DNA of 17,855 nt, taken from Desulfobulbaceae bacterium UBA2775 (GTDB lineage Bacteria > Desulfobacterota > Desulfobulbia > Desulfobulbales > Desulfocapsaceae). The stretch spans positions 2,780 to 20,634 of the forward strand of contig DEIL01000079.1 in NCBI GenBank assembly GCA_002352445.1. The letters are read 5' to 3'. Below the pieces are notes generated by a model. It saw only the letters and a list, made by a program, of their open reading frames with translations, did not search any database and was not told where the DNA came from. A program made the translations under genes and the position numbers. Shown here in pieces: positions 1 to 7,456 of the stretch. Position 1 is the first letter of the stretch. The number at the start of each line of letters is the position of its first letter.

Positions 1-34
1 GATGTGCCAAAAAGCAAATAATTATTTTATTAAA

Positions 35-111
35 TGGTCGGGAAGAGAGGATTTGAACCTCCGACCCCAGCGTCCCGAACGCTGTGCTCTACCAGACTGA
101 GCCACTTCCCG
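35..111 (-). tRNA. tRNA-Pro (anticodon CGG), 3' CCA encoded
   Basis: On the minus strand the segment folds as a complete 77-nt cloverleaf. The 7-bp acceptor stem pairs CGGGAAG with CTTCCCG, followed by discriminator A and a genomically encoded CCA. The D arm begins GCTCAG and contains TGGTAGAGC. The anticodon stem is CAGCG/CGCTG around the loop TTCGGGA, giving anticodon CGG, which reads proline CCG codons. The T arm is GGAGG-TTCAAAT-CCTC. The anticodon loop and T arm closely resemble E. coli tRNA-Pro(CGG). It stands alone, divergent from the radical SAM gene at 293. A TTGAGT hexamer lies upstream on the minus strand, but no -10 box at good spacing is convincing. Confidence 0.95.
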
Positions 112-292
112 ACTGTTCTACAGTATCTTTTTATATGCTGAACTCAACGTTGTTATTCTTTATCATAGTGCGCTGACCAAGTCCAGTATAAAGGGCATTG
201 TTGCAATCGGTTTTACGGTTCCAGGTAAAAATGGTATTATGGGTTTCCTGCTGGTACAAGGATGGTTAAATAAATAACAAGGTGAGGGACTT

Positions 293-1459
293 ATGGGTGG
301 AAGAAAGCTTATAGATACAGTGTATAAAGGGTTTGAGCAGGGCCCCATTCGACCTCCCAGTGAGGCTGGGAGCCTCCTTATTCGTATTACCCGAAACTGT
401 CCCTGGAATCGCTGCACTTTCTGTCCTGTCTATAAGGGATCTGATTTCTCTCTGCGCCCTGTAGAGCATGTACTTGAAGATATTAATACTGTGCACCGCT
501 ATGTTCTTGAGATTAGGAAGAGTGTGGAAAAAACAGGGAAGATCTCTCCTGTCGATATTAAAAAAATGGTTGAGGTTGAAGGCGAATATGACCGGGTAGC
601 ACTGAACGCCGCTTTACAGTGGGTTTCGAACGGCATGGGATCAATCTTCCTGCAGGACGCAAACAGCCTGATTATTAAACCGGAACGTCTTATCACCATT
701 CTTACCCATTTACAGAAATGTTTTCCGTGGGTTCAGCGGGTTACCTCTTATGCCCGCTCTCACACTATTGCCAGGATTAGCGATGAAAACCTCAGCCTGA
801 TCGCGACAGCGGGGTTGAACCGCATACATATCGGCATGGAATCCGGAAGTGATAAGGTTTTGGCCACCGTCAAAAAAGGAGTGGATAAAAAAACGCAGAT
901 TATCGCAGGATTGAAGGTGAAAAAGGCGGGGATGGAGCTATCAGAATACGTTATGCCCGGGCTTGGGGGAGCGGCACTTTCCCGGGAGCACGCAATTGAA
1001 ACTGCTGATGCCCTTAACAAAATCAACCCGGATTTTATACGTCTTAGAACTCTGGCTATCCCTGATCATGTGGAGCTCTTTGGTAAGTATAGAACAGGAG
1101 AATTCAGGAAATTGAACGGGCTTGAGACAGCTGCTGAACTTCTTACATTCCTGGAACGGTTGGACGGGATTACAAGTAGCTTGAAGAGTGACCATATCCT
1201 GAATTTATTTGAAGATCTTGAGGGGAAATTCCCGGAAGATAAAGGTAAAATGGTGGGGATCGTATCAGATTTTCTCAATATGTCACCCACTGATCAGGTA
1301 ACCTATCAGGTTGGCCGCAGAATGGGAATGTTTAGAGGGATAAAGGATATGGATGACAGTGGGCGGCGTGAGCAGGTTGAGGAGATCTGCAATCGCAACA
1401 GTATCACTCCCGAAAACGTCGACCCAGTGATTGATGAGATGATGAAACGGTTTATCTAA
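293..1459 (+). CDS. Radical SAM protein with CX4CX2C cluster motif, function unknown
   Basis: The product is a 388-residue protein of the general radical SAM (COG1032-like) type. The start is supported by a GGTGAGG-type ribosome site about eight bases before the ATG. The putative AdoMet [4Fe-4S] ligands are C36, C41 and C44 in the string CPWNRCTFC, a CX4CX2C spacing instead of the usual CX3CX2C. A TIM-barrel signature HIGMESGSDKVLATVKKG at about residues 178-195 matches the GxESG motif of radical SAM enzymes. No B12-binding domain, TRAM domain or auxiliary cysteine cluster is visible; the C-terminal third is helical and charged. It lies about 100 bp upstream of gltB on the same strand, but the spacer gives no clear evidence of co-transcription. 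The substrate is unknown. I recall similar CPWNRC-type proteins in sulfate-reducing bacteria, but that is memory and not a search result. Confidence 0.85.
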   Translation: MGGRKLIDTVYKGFEQGPIRPPSEAGSLLIRITRNCPWNRCTFCPVYKGSDFSLRPVEHVLEDINTVHRYVLEIRKSVEKTGKISPVDIKKMVEVEGEYDRVALNAALQWVSNGMGSIFLQDANSLIIKPERLITILTHLQKCFPWVQRVTSYARSHTIARISDENLSLIATAGLNRIHIGMESGSDKVLATVKKGVDKKTQIIAGLKVKKAGMELSEYVMPGLGGAALSREHAIETADALNKINPDFIRLRTLAIPDHVELFGKYRTGEFRKLNGLETAAELLTFLERLDGITSSLKSDHILNLFEDLEGKFPEDKGKMVGIVSDFLNMSPTDQVTYQVGRRMGMFRGIKDMDDSGRREQVEEICNRNSITPENVDPVIDEMMKRFI

Positions 1460-1483
1460 CACCCTCAAACCAAACATCTGATG

Positions 1484-1534
1484 CTTCCTTCTTGCTGAAT
1501 TATACCCTCTCTGAATAAAATACATCGAAGGAAG
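1484..1534 (+). promoter_or_regulatory. Inverted repeat that could mask the leader ribosome site upstream of gltB
   Basis: CTTCCTTC at 1484-1491 is perfectly complementary to GAAGGAAG at 1527-1534, the core of the ribosome site for the six-codon leader before gltB. The loop is 35 nt, so the stem alone is modest in strength. If it forms in the mRNA it would hide the leader Shine-Dalgarno but leave gltB's own GGAGGAG (1551-1557) free. No known riboswitch class is recognisable and no T-run follows, so it is not a terminator. Confidence 0.25.
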
Positions 1535-1541
1535 GAATTTT

Positions 1542-1562
1542 ATGGATTCTGGAGGAGCCTGA
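1542..1562 (+). CDS. Possible six-codon leader ORF (MDSGGA) overlapping the gltB start
   Basis: An ATG at 1542 is preceded at a 6-nt distance by a strong ribosome site, AAGGAAGG (1528-1535). The frame runs six codons, MDSGGA, to a TGA at 1560-1562 whose last base is the first base of the gltB ATG (TGATG arrangement). The GGAGGAG that serves gltB as Shine-Dalgarno is formed by the leader's Gly-Gly codons. This geometry is typical of translational coupling or re-initiation. The peptide has no run of regulatory codons that would suggest classical attenuation. It could be coincidence, since purine-rich stretches before strong starts often create short ATG frames. Confidence 0.3.
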   Translation: MDSGGA

Positions 1563-4500
1563 TGACTCTTTATGACCCGGATTTAAATAAAGATAACTGC
1601 GGTTTTGGGCTTATGGCTCATTTGGAGGGAAGGGCCAGTCATAAACTGGTTCGAACCGCAATCACATCTCTTGCACGTATGGCCCATCGTGGCGGGATAG
1701 CAGCGGATGGGAGAACAGGAGACGGCTGCGGCTTGCTGCTGCAGAAACCGGACGTTTTTTTTCAGGCCATTGCCAAAGAAGAGAATTGGACTCTTGGTGG
1801 AAGATACGGAGTCGGTATGGTCTTTCTGAGCCCCGATAGAGACAAGGCACATTCGGCCAAAGAGATAATTGATAAGGAACTGGCATCCGAAACCTTGACT
1901 GTTGTCGGCTGGCGTGATGTGCCTGTCAAACCGGTAGTACTCGGTGAACTTGCAAAAAAGAATATGCCCCGGATCGCTCAGGTCATCGTCAACAGCCCTT
2001 TCGGCTGGGGATCAAAAGCTTTTGAACGACGTCTCTATATGGTCCGAAGGCGAATTGAGAAGCGAATACCCGACGATCCTGATTTCTATATTACCAGTCT
2101 GTCAAACTTGGTAATAGTATATAAAGGCCTCTGCCGACCAGCAGATTTACCCTTTTTTTTCCCCGATCTGGCAGATCTCAGGATGCAGTCGGCAATCTGC
2201 CTTTTCCATCAGCGGTTTTCCACCAATACTCTGCCCAAATGGGCACTTGCCCAGCCTTTCAGGTACCTGGCCCATAATGGTGAGATAAATACCATTACAG
2301 GCAACAGGCAGTGGGCAAAGGCAAGATCTTATAAGTTTAAATCACCCCTGCTGCCGGATATGGCAGAGGCTGCACCATTCGTTAACAGTGACGGATCAGA
2401 CTCATCTGCTCTTGATAATATGCTGGAACTTTTTCTGGCTGGCGGGATGGATCTTTTTCGGGCCTTCAGGCTTCTAATTCCTCCTGCCTGGCAGAATCAT
2501 CCAAACATGGATGAAGATTTACGGGCATTTTATGATTTTAATTCCATGCATATGGAACCCTGGGACGGGCCCGCGGGGATTGTCATGAGTGATGGTCGGT
2601 TTGCAGCCTGCGGCCTGGATCGCAACGGTCTCCGCCCGGCACGATATGTGGTGACCAGGGACAAGTTGATCACTCTTGCCTCGGAGGTCGGAATCAGGGA
2701 TTATGAAGCCGATGAGGTTATCGAAAAGGGAAGGGTCGGGCCGGGAGAGCTGTTGGTAATTGATACCCTCACCGGAAAACGCTGGACATCATGGGATATT
2801 GACAGGGAACTGAGGAGCAGGCATCCGTATAAGGAGTGGATGGCAAACTGTTGTCAGCAGTTGCTGGAATTTACCGAGGAAGGAGATGCAGCGACGGGGG
2901 AGCGATCTTTTGATGATGATACGCTCCTTCTCTACCAGAAGGTTTTCGGCTGCACCAATGAGGAACTTGAACAGGTAGTGAAGGTCCTTGGGGAGAGCGG
3001 TCGGGAACCAATTGCCTCCATGGGAGACGATACTCCCCTGGCGGTGTTGTCTGTGGGGGAGCGATCGATATACGACTATTTTCGTCAGATGTTTGCCCAG
3101 GTGACTAATCCACCTATTGATCCATTGCGAGAGAAGCATGTGATGTCTCTTGCCACCTGTATCGGACGAGAACAGAATGTGTTTGAGGAGGCACAGGGCC
3201 ATGCCTACCGATTTTCCTTTTCGTCTCCCGTTCTCGTTTACAGTGATATGGAACAGCTTCGCAAACTGGACTTGAAACACTATAAAACCGCACTCATTGA
3301 TCTCAACTATAAGAAGGAAATGGGGCTTGAGAGTGCAGTGAGAAAGATCACGGACAGGGCGGTTAAGGAGGTTGAAGACGGTGCTGTTTTGATTGTCCTC
3401 TCTGACCGGAATATTTCAGAAGACAGTCTGCCTGTCCCTGCGGCGATGGCTGTCGGTGCAGTGCAGCAGCTTCTGGTTGAAAGCTCTCTGCGATGTGATA
3501 CCAACATCATAGTGGAAACTGCCTCAGTTCGGGATTCGCACCATTTTGCAGTTCTTTTTGGTGCCGGAGCTACCGCGATTTATCCCTACCTGGTCTATGA
3601 AACACTGGCTGAATTGACAGGGCGCGGGGTCTTGAAGGTAGATCTCAAGCGGGTGATCCTCAATTATAGAAAAGGAATAGAGAAAGGTCTGCTAAAGATA
3701 TTTTCAAAGATGGGAATTTCCACCATCTCCTCCTACCGCTGCTCCCAGCTCTTTGAGGCGGTGGGATTGTCCGAAAATATAATCAGTACCTGCTTCAATG
3801 GTATGGTGAGCCGCATCGGCGGAGCATGCTTTTCCGATTTTCAAAAAGAACAGGAGCAAGTTTCACACCGGGCATGGAAAAATGTGCATAAACCGCTGCC
3901 AAGAGGGGGGCTGTTTAAATATATCCATGGCGGGGAGTATCATATGTATAATCCTGATGTCGTTCTGGCTCTGCAGACAGCGGTAAGGTCGGGCAGCTTT
4001 TTTGATTACAGAGTCTATTCAGACCTTGTAACTGGACGCCCTGTATCCTGTCTTCGTGATCTTTTCAGGTTGAAGCCGGGAAATAAATCGATATCAGTGG
4101 ATGAGGTGGAACCTGCAGAAGATTTCTATCCTCGTTTTGATTCCGCCGCAATGTCCATCGGGGCTCTTGGCCAGGAGGCTCATGAGGCCCTTGCCATAGG
4201 GATGAACAGGCTTGGTGCTTTTTCAAACAGTGGGGAAGGAGGGGAAGACCCTGACAGATTTGGAACCGAGCGGGTATCAAGAATTAAGCAGGTTGCCTCG
4301 GGAAGATTTGGAGTTACTCCTCACTATCTGATGAATGCGGATGTGATTCAGATAAAAATGGCTCAGGGGGCCAAACCGGGTGAAGGGGGTCAGCTTCCCG
4401 GTCATAAAGTGACCCCTCAGATAGCGGCACTCCGCTATGCCATTCCCGGAGTAACACTGATCTCTCCACCGCCCCACCACGATATCTATTCAATTGAGGA

Positions 4501-6028
4501 TCTTGCCCAGTTGATTTTTGATCTTAAACAGGTTAACCCCCACGCCCGGGTCAGTGTCAAACTGGTTTCCGAGCCGGGGGTCGGGACGATCGCAACCGGG
4601 GTTGCAAAAGCCTATGCCGATCTGATAACTATCTCCGGATACGATGGAGGGACGGGGGCAAGTCCGCTGACTTCGGTTAAATATGCGGGAAGTCCCTGGG
4701 AACTTGGGCTGGCGGAAACTCAGCAGGCTCTCGTTGCCAACGGTCTCAGACACAAGGTACGATTGCAGGTTGACGGGGGCCTGAAGACCGGGCTTGATAT
4801 CATAAAGGCGGCAATCCTTGGAGCTGAGAGTTTTGGTTTTGGCACCGGTCCGCTCATCTCTCTGGGATGTAAATTTCTGCGCATCTGTCACCTGAATAAT
4901 TGTGCAACAGGGGTTGCCACCCAGGATGAAACACTCAGGAAAGAATATTTTGGTGGGGTGCCGGAAATGGTGATAAACTATTTCCGTTTCATGGTGCAGG
5001 AGACCAGGATGCTGATGGCTGAGCTTGGGGTTGAACAGTTAACAGAGCTGATCGGTCGGGTTGATCTTTTGCAGGAAGTTGAAGGAACCGGCAGCAAACA
5101 GCAAAAACTATCGCTCAAAACTATTCTCACACCTGCCGTCGCTGCAAATGGAAGCGGCCTCTTTTATCGAGAACGAAATGACCCTGATGATCCGGGTATC
5201 CTCAATCTAAAACTTACAGACCGGTTTGAAACGGCGGTGCAGAATGTAAGTGGTGGAAGTGCGGATTTTCCTATCCGTAATACAGATCGTTCTGTGGGGG
5301 CACGTCTTTCAGGGGAAATTGCCGCATTGCATGGCAATAAAGGCATGGCTGCAAATCCTCTGGAGGTCAGGTTGAATGGAGCCGCCGGTCAGAGCTTTGG
5401 TGCCTGGAATGCGGGGGGACTCCATATGTTCCTGACCGGGGATGCCAACGATTATGTGGGGAAAGGAATGGCCGGTGGAAAACTTGTCATCCGGCCGCCC
5501 CAGGGGGTGGCATACAAGAGTCATAAGGCTGTGATTATGGGCAATACCTGCCTCTATGGTGCCACCGGCGGGAGGTTGTACGGTGCCGGTCTTGCAGGAG
5601 AACGTTTTGCTGTTAGAAACTCGGGAGCAAAGGCAGTGATTGAGGGTATCGGCGATAATGGCTGTGAATATATGACCGGAGGTATTGTTACCATACTCGG
5701 AGAGACCGGCATCAATTTTGGAGCCGGAATGACCGGTGGCTTTTGTTATGTACTCGACGAGTTCAGTTCTTTTGAATCGAGAATTAATGATGAGTTAATT
5801 GAGCTGCTGCCACTCGAAGGCAGAACTGTTTTGATTGAACATCTGAGGGGCATTGTCAACAGACATTTTGAGGAGACGGGAAGCAGCAGAGCCGAAGAGA
5901 TTCTCGAAGGTTTTGATGACCATTATCTTGCTACCTTTAAACTGGTTAAGCCTAAGACCACCGATGTTTCAGCACTGTTGGGACGTCGAGGCCGTTCAGC
6001 CAGGGAAACATTGGAAACAGCGCAGTGA
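1562..6028 (+). CDS. gltB: Glutamate synthase (NADPH) large subunit
   Basis: The product is 1488 residues, the usual length of bacterial GltB. With GltD it makes two glutamates from glutamine and 2-oxoglutarate in ammonium assimilation. Translation starts at the ATG behind GGAGGAG. The class II glutamine amidotransferase nucleophile is C13 (NCGFG), preceded by a 12-residue propeptide that must be removed. Amidotransferase motifs RFSTNTLP (about 217) and AHNGEINT (about 236) follow. The FMN-binding synthase barrel contains GEGGEDPDRFGTERV, KPGEGGQLPGHKV and GYDGGTGASP (about 1026). The [3Fe-4S] cluster ligands are C1103, C1109 and C1114. A GXGXG beta-helix domain occupies about 1230-1440. The frame is intact throughout. 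gltD begins ten bases after the stop, so the two subunits form an operon. Confidence 0.98.
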   Translation: MTLYDPDLNKDNCGFGLMAHLEGRASHKLVRTAITSLARMAHRGGIAADGRTGDGCGLLLQKPDVFFQAIAKEENWTLGGRYGVGMVFLSPDRDKAHSAKEIIDKELASETLTVVGWRDVPVKPVVLGELAKKNMPRIAQVIVNSPFGWGSKAFERRLYMVRRRIEKRIPDDPDFYITSLSNLVIVYKGLCRPADLPFFFPDLADLRMQSAICLFHQRFSTNTLPKWALAQPFRYLAHNGEINTITGNRQWAKARSYKFKSPLLPDMAEAAPFVNSDGSDSSALDNMLELFLAGGMDLFRAFRLLIPPAWQNHPNMDEDLRAFYDFNSMHMEPWDGPAGIVMSDGRFAACGLDRNGLRPARYVVTRDKLITLASEVGIRDYEADEVIEKGRVGPGELLVIDTLTGKRWTSWDIDRELRSRHPYKEWMANCCQQLLEFTEEGDAATGERSFDDDTLLLYQKVFGCTNEELEQVVKVLGESGREPIASMGDDTPLAVLSVGERSIYDYFRQMFAQVTNPPIDPLREKHVMSLATCIGREQNVFEEAQGHAYRFSFSSPVLVYSDMEQLRKLDLKHYKTALIDLNYKKEMGLESAVRKITDRAVKEVEDGAVLIVLSDRNISEDSLPVPAAMAVGAVQQLLVESSLRCDTNIIVETASVRDSHHFAVLFGAGATAIYPYLVYETLAELTGRGVLKVDLKRVILNYRKGIEKGLLKIFSKMGISTISSYRCSQLFEAVGLSENIISTCFNGMVSRIGGACFSDFQKEQEQVSHRAWKNVHKPLPRGGLFKYIHGGEYHMYNPDVVLALQTAVRSGSFFDYRVYSDLVTGRPVSCLRDLFRLKPGNKSISVDEVEPAEDFYPRFDSAAMSIGALGQEAHEALAIGMNRLGAFSNSGEGGEDPDRFGTERVSRIKQVASGRFGVTPHYLMNADVIQIKMAQGAKPGEGGQLPGHKVTPQIAALRYAIPGVTLISPPPHHDIYSIEDLAQLIFDLKQVNPHARVSVKLVSEPGVGTIATGVAKAYADLITISGYDGGTGASPLTSVKYAGSPWELGLAETQQALVANGLRHKVRLQVDGGLKTGLDIIKAAILGAESFGFGTGPLISLGCKFLRICHLNNCATGVATQDETLRKEYFGGVPEMVINYFRFMVQETRMLMAELGVEQLTELIGRVDLLQEVEGTGSKQQKLSLKTILTPAVAANGSGLFYRERNDPDDPGILNLKLTDRFETAVQNVSGGSADFPIRNTDRSVGARLSGEIAALHGNKGMAANPLEVRLNGAAGQSFGAWNAGGLHMFLTGDANDYVGKGMAGGKLVIRPPQGVAYKSHKAVIMGNTCLYGATGGRLYGAGLAGERFAVRNSGAKAVIEGIGDNGCEYMTGGIVTILGETGINFGAGMTGGFCYVLDEFSSFESRINDELIELLPLEGRTVLIEHLRGIVNRHFEETGSSRAEEILEGFDDHYLATFKLVKPKTTDVSALLGRRGRSARETLETAQ

Positions 6029-6038
6029 GGGAAAGGAA

Positions 6039-7451
6039 ATGAGCCATAATCTATTTCAGTTTATTGAGGTTGATCGTGTCGATCCCCGGAAAAAAAGAAT
6101 AGAAAGGAGACGGCAGGAATTTATCGAAATATACGACCCTTATATGAAATCACAGGTTGAAATGCAGGCAGATCGCTGCCTTGGTTGCGGCAATCCCTAT
6201 TGTGAATGGAAATGCCCGGTACATAACTATATCCCTGATTGGTTGAAGCTGGCCAATGAAGGACGGATTTTCGAGGCTGCAGAACTCTGTCACCAGACCA
6301 ATAGTTTGCCGGAGGTCTGCGGCCGGGTATGCCCCCAGGATCGTCTCTGTGAGGGTGCCTGTACTATAACCGGCTTTGGTGCTGTTACCATAGGTAGTAT
6401 TGAAAAATATATTGTCGATAAAGCCTTTGCATTGGGATGGAGACCTGATCTTTCCAGGGTGGTGATGCAGGAGCTGAAAGTTGCTGTTGTCGGCGCAGGC
6501 CCTGCCGGACTAGCCTGTGCTGATGTATTGATAAGAAACGGTGTCAAGCCTGTGGTCTATGATAGAAATCCGGAGATAGGTGGTCTCCTCACCTTTGGTA
6601 TTCCTTCGTTCAAGCTGGAAAAGCAGGTAATGGAGCTCCGGCGGGAGATTTTTTGTGGCATGGGCATAGAGTTTTTCCTCGAGACTGAGGTGGGAAAAGA
6701 TATTCAATTTACCAAATTGACTACTGACTACGATGCTCTCTTTGTCGGCATCGGCACTTCTACTCCTATCAGTGGCGGCTTGGCCAATGAAAATGCGGAA
6801 GGAGTATACGATGCCCTCGATTATCTCATCGGTAATACTGACAGGTTGATGGGTCTAAAGCGTGATCGTTATCCTTTTATCGACCTGAAAGGAAAGCGTG
6901 TCATTGTGCTGGGTGGTGGTGATACGGCGATGGATTGTCTGCGTACAGCTATACGGCAGGGTGCAGCAGATGTTTCCTGTGTCTACAGACGAAACCGGGA
7001 GAATATGCCGGGATCCGCCAGAGAGGCTAAAAACGCGGAAGATGAGGGGGTGCGGTTTCTGTGGAATTTGCAGCCTCTGGCATTGATCGCCGATGAAAAT
7101 GGCATGGTAACAGGGGTTAAAGTGGTGACGACACGGCTTGGTGATCCTGATGAACGCGGGCGGCAAAATCCTGAACCGGTTGCCGGAGCCGAAAAGGTTT
7201 TAGAGGCGGACTGTGTGTTGATGGCCTTTGGTTTCAGACCGGATCCTCCAGCGTGGCTGACAACCAATGACATTACAGTAAATGAGAGAAAATGTATCTT
7301 GACAGGAGAGCAGGGTGCGTTGACCTGCCAGACAAGTAATGAAAAAGTCTTTGCCGGAGGTGATGCAGTTCGTGGCTCAGATCTGGTTGTAACTGCTATT
7401 GCCGAAGGCCGGGGGGCTGCGGAGAATATTTTGGAGTATCTTGGGGTGTAG
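6039..7451 (+). CDS. gltD: Glutamate synthase (NADPH) small subunit
   Basis: The product is 470 residues and feeds NADPH electrons through FAD and iron-sulfur clusters to GltB. The ATG at 6039 is chosen because it follows GAGGGAAAGG, starts ten bases after the gltB stop, and yields the normal GltD N-terminus; the frame stays open further upstream to 5853 inside gltB, but those 62 residues are out-of-frame gltB sequence. N-terminal cysteines C47, C50, C55, C59 and C94, C98, C104, C108 are the ligands of two low-potential [4Fe-4S] clusters. An FAD Rossmann motif VVGAGPAGLACAD starts near residue 151, and an NADPH-binding motif VLGGGDTAMDC near 288. The C-terminal FAGGDAVRGSDLVVTAI is the second FAD-contact motif. 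The family (also found in DPYD and other amidotransferase partners) is clear, and the gltB neighbour settles the role. Confidence 0.97.
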   Translation: MSHNLFQFIEVDRVDPRKKRIERRRQEFIEIYDPYMKSQVEMQADRCLGCGNPYCEWKCPVHNYIPDWLKLANEGRIFEAAELCHQTNSLPEVCGRVCPQDRLCEGACTITGFGAVTIGSIEKYIVDKAFALGWRPDLSRVVMQELKVAVVGAGPAGLACADVLIRNGVKPVVYDRNPEIGGLLTFGIPSFKLEKQVMELRREIFCGMGIEFFLETEVGKDIQFTKLTTDYDALFVGIGTSTPISGGLANENAEGVYDALDYLIGNTDRLMGLKRDRYPFIDLKGKRVIVLGGGDTAMDCLRTAIRQGAADVSCVYRRNRENMPGSAREAKNAEDEGVRFLWNLQPLALIADENGMVTGVKVVTTRLGDPDERGRQNPEPVAGAEKVLEADCVLMAFGFRPDPPAWLTTNDITVNERKCILTGEQGALTCQTSNEKVFAGGDAVRGSDLVVTAIAEGRGAAENILEYLGV

Positions 7452-7456
7452 AGAGG

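Noticed and set aside
5853..6038. Upstream extension of gltD by 62 codons
   Set aside because: It lies inside gltB in another frame, has no family similarity, and the ATG at 6039 has a good ribosome site and the conserved N-terminus.
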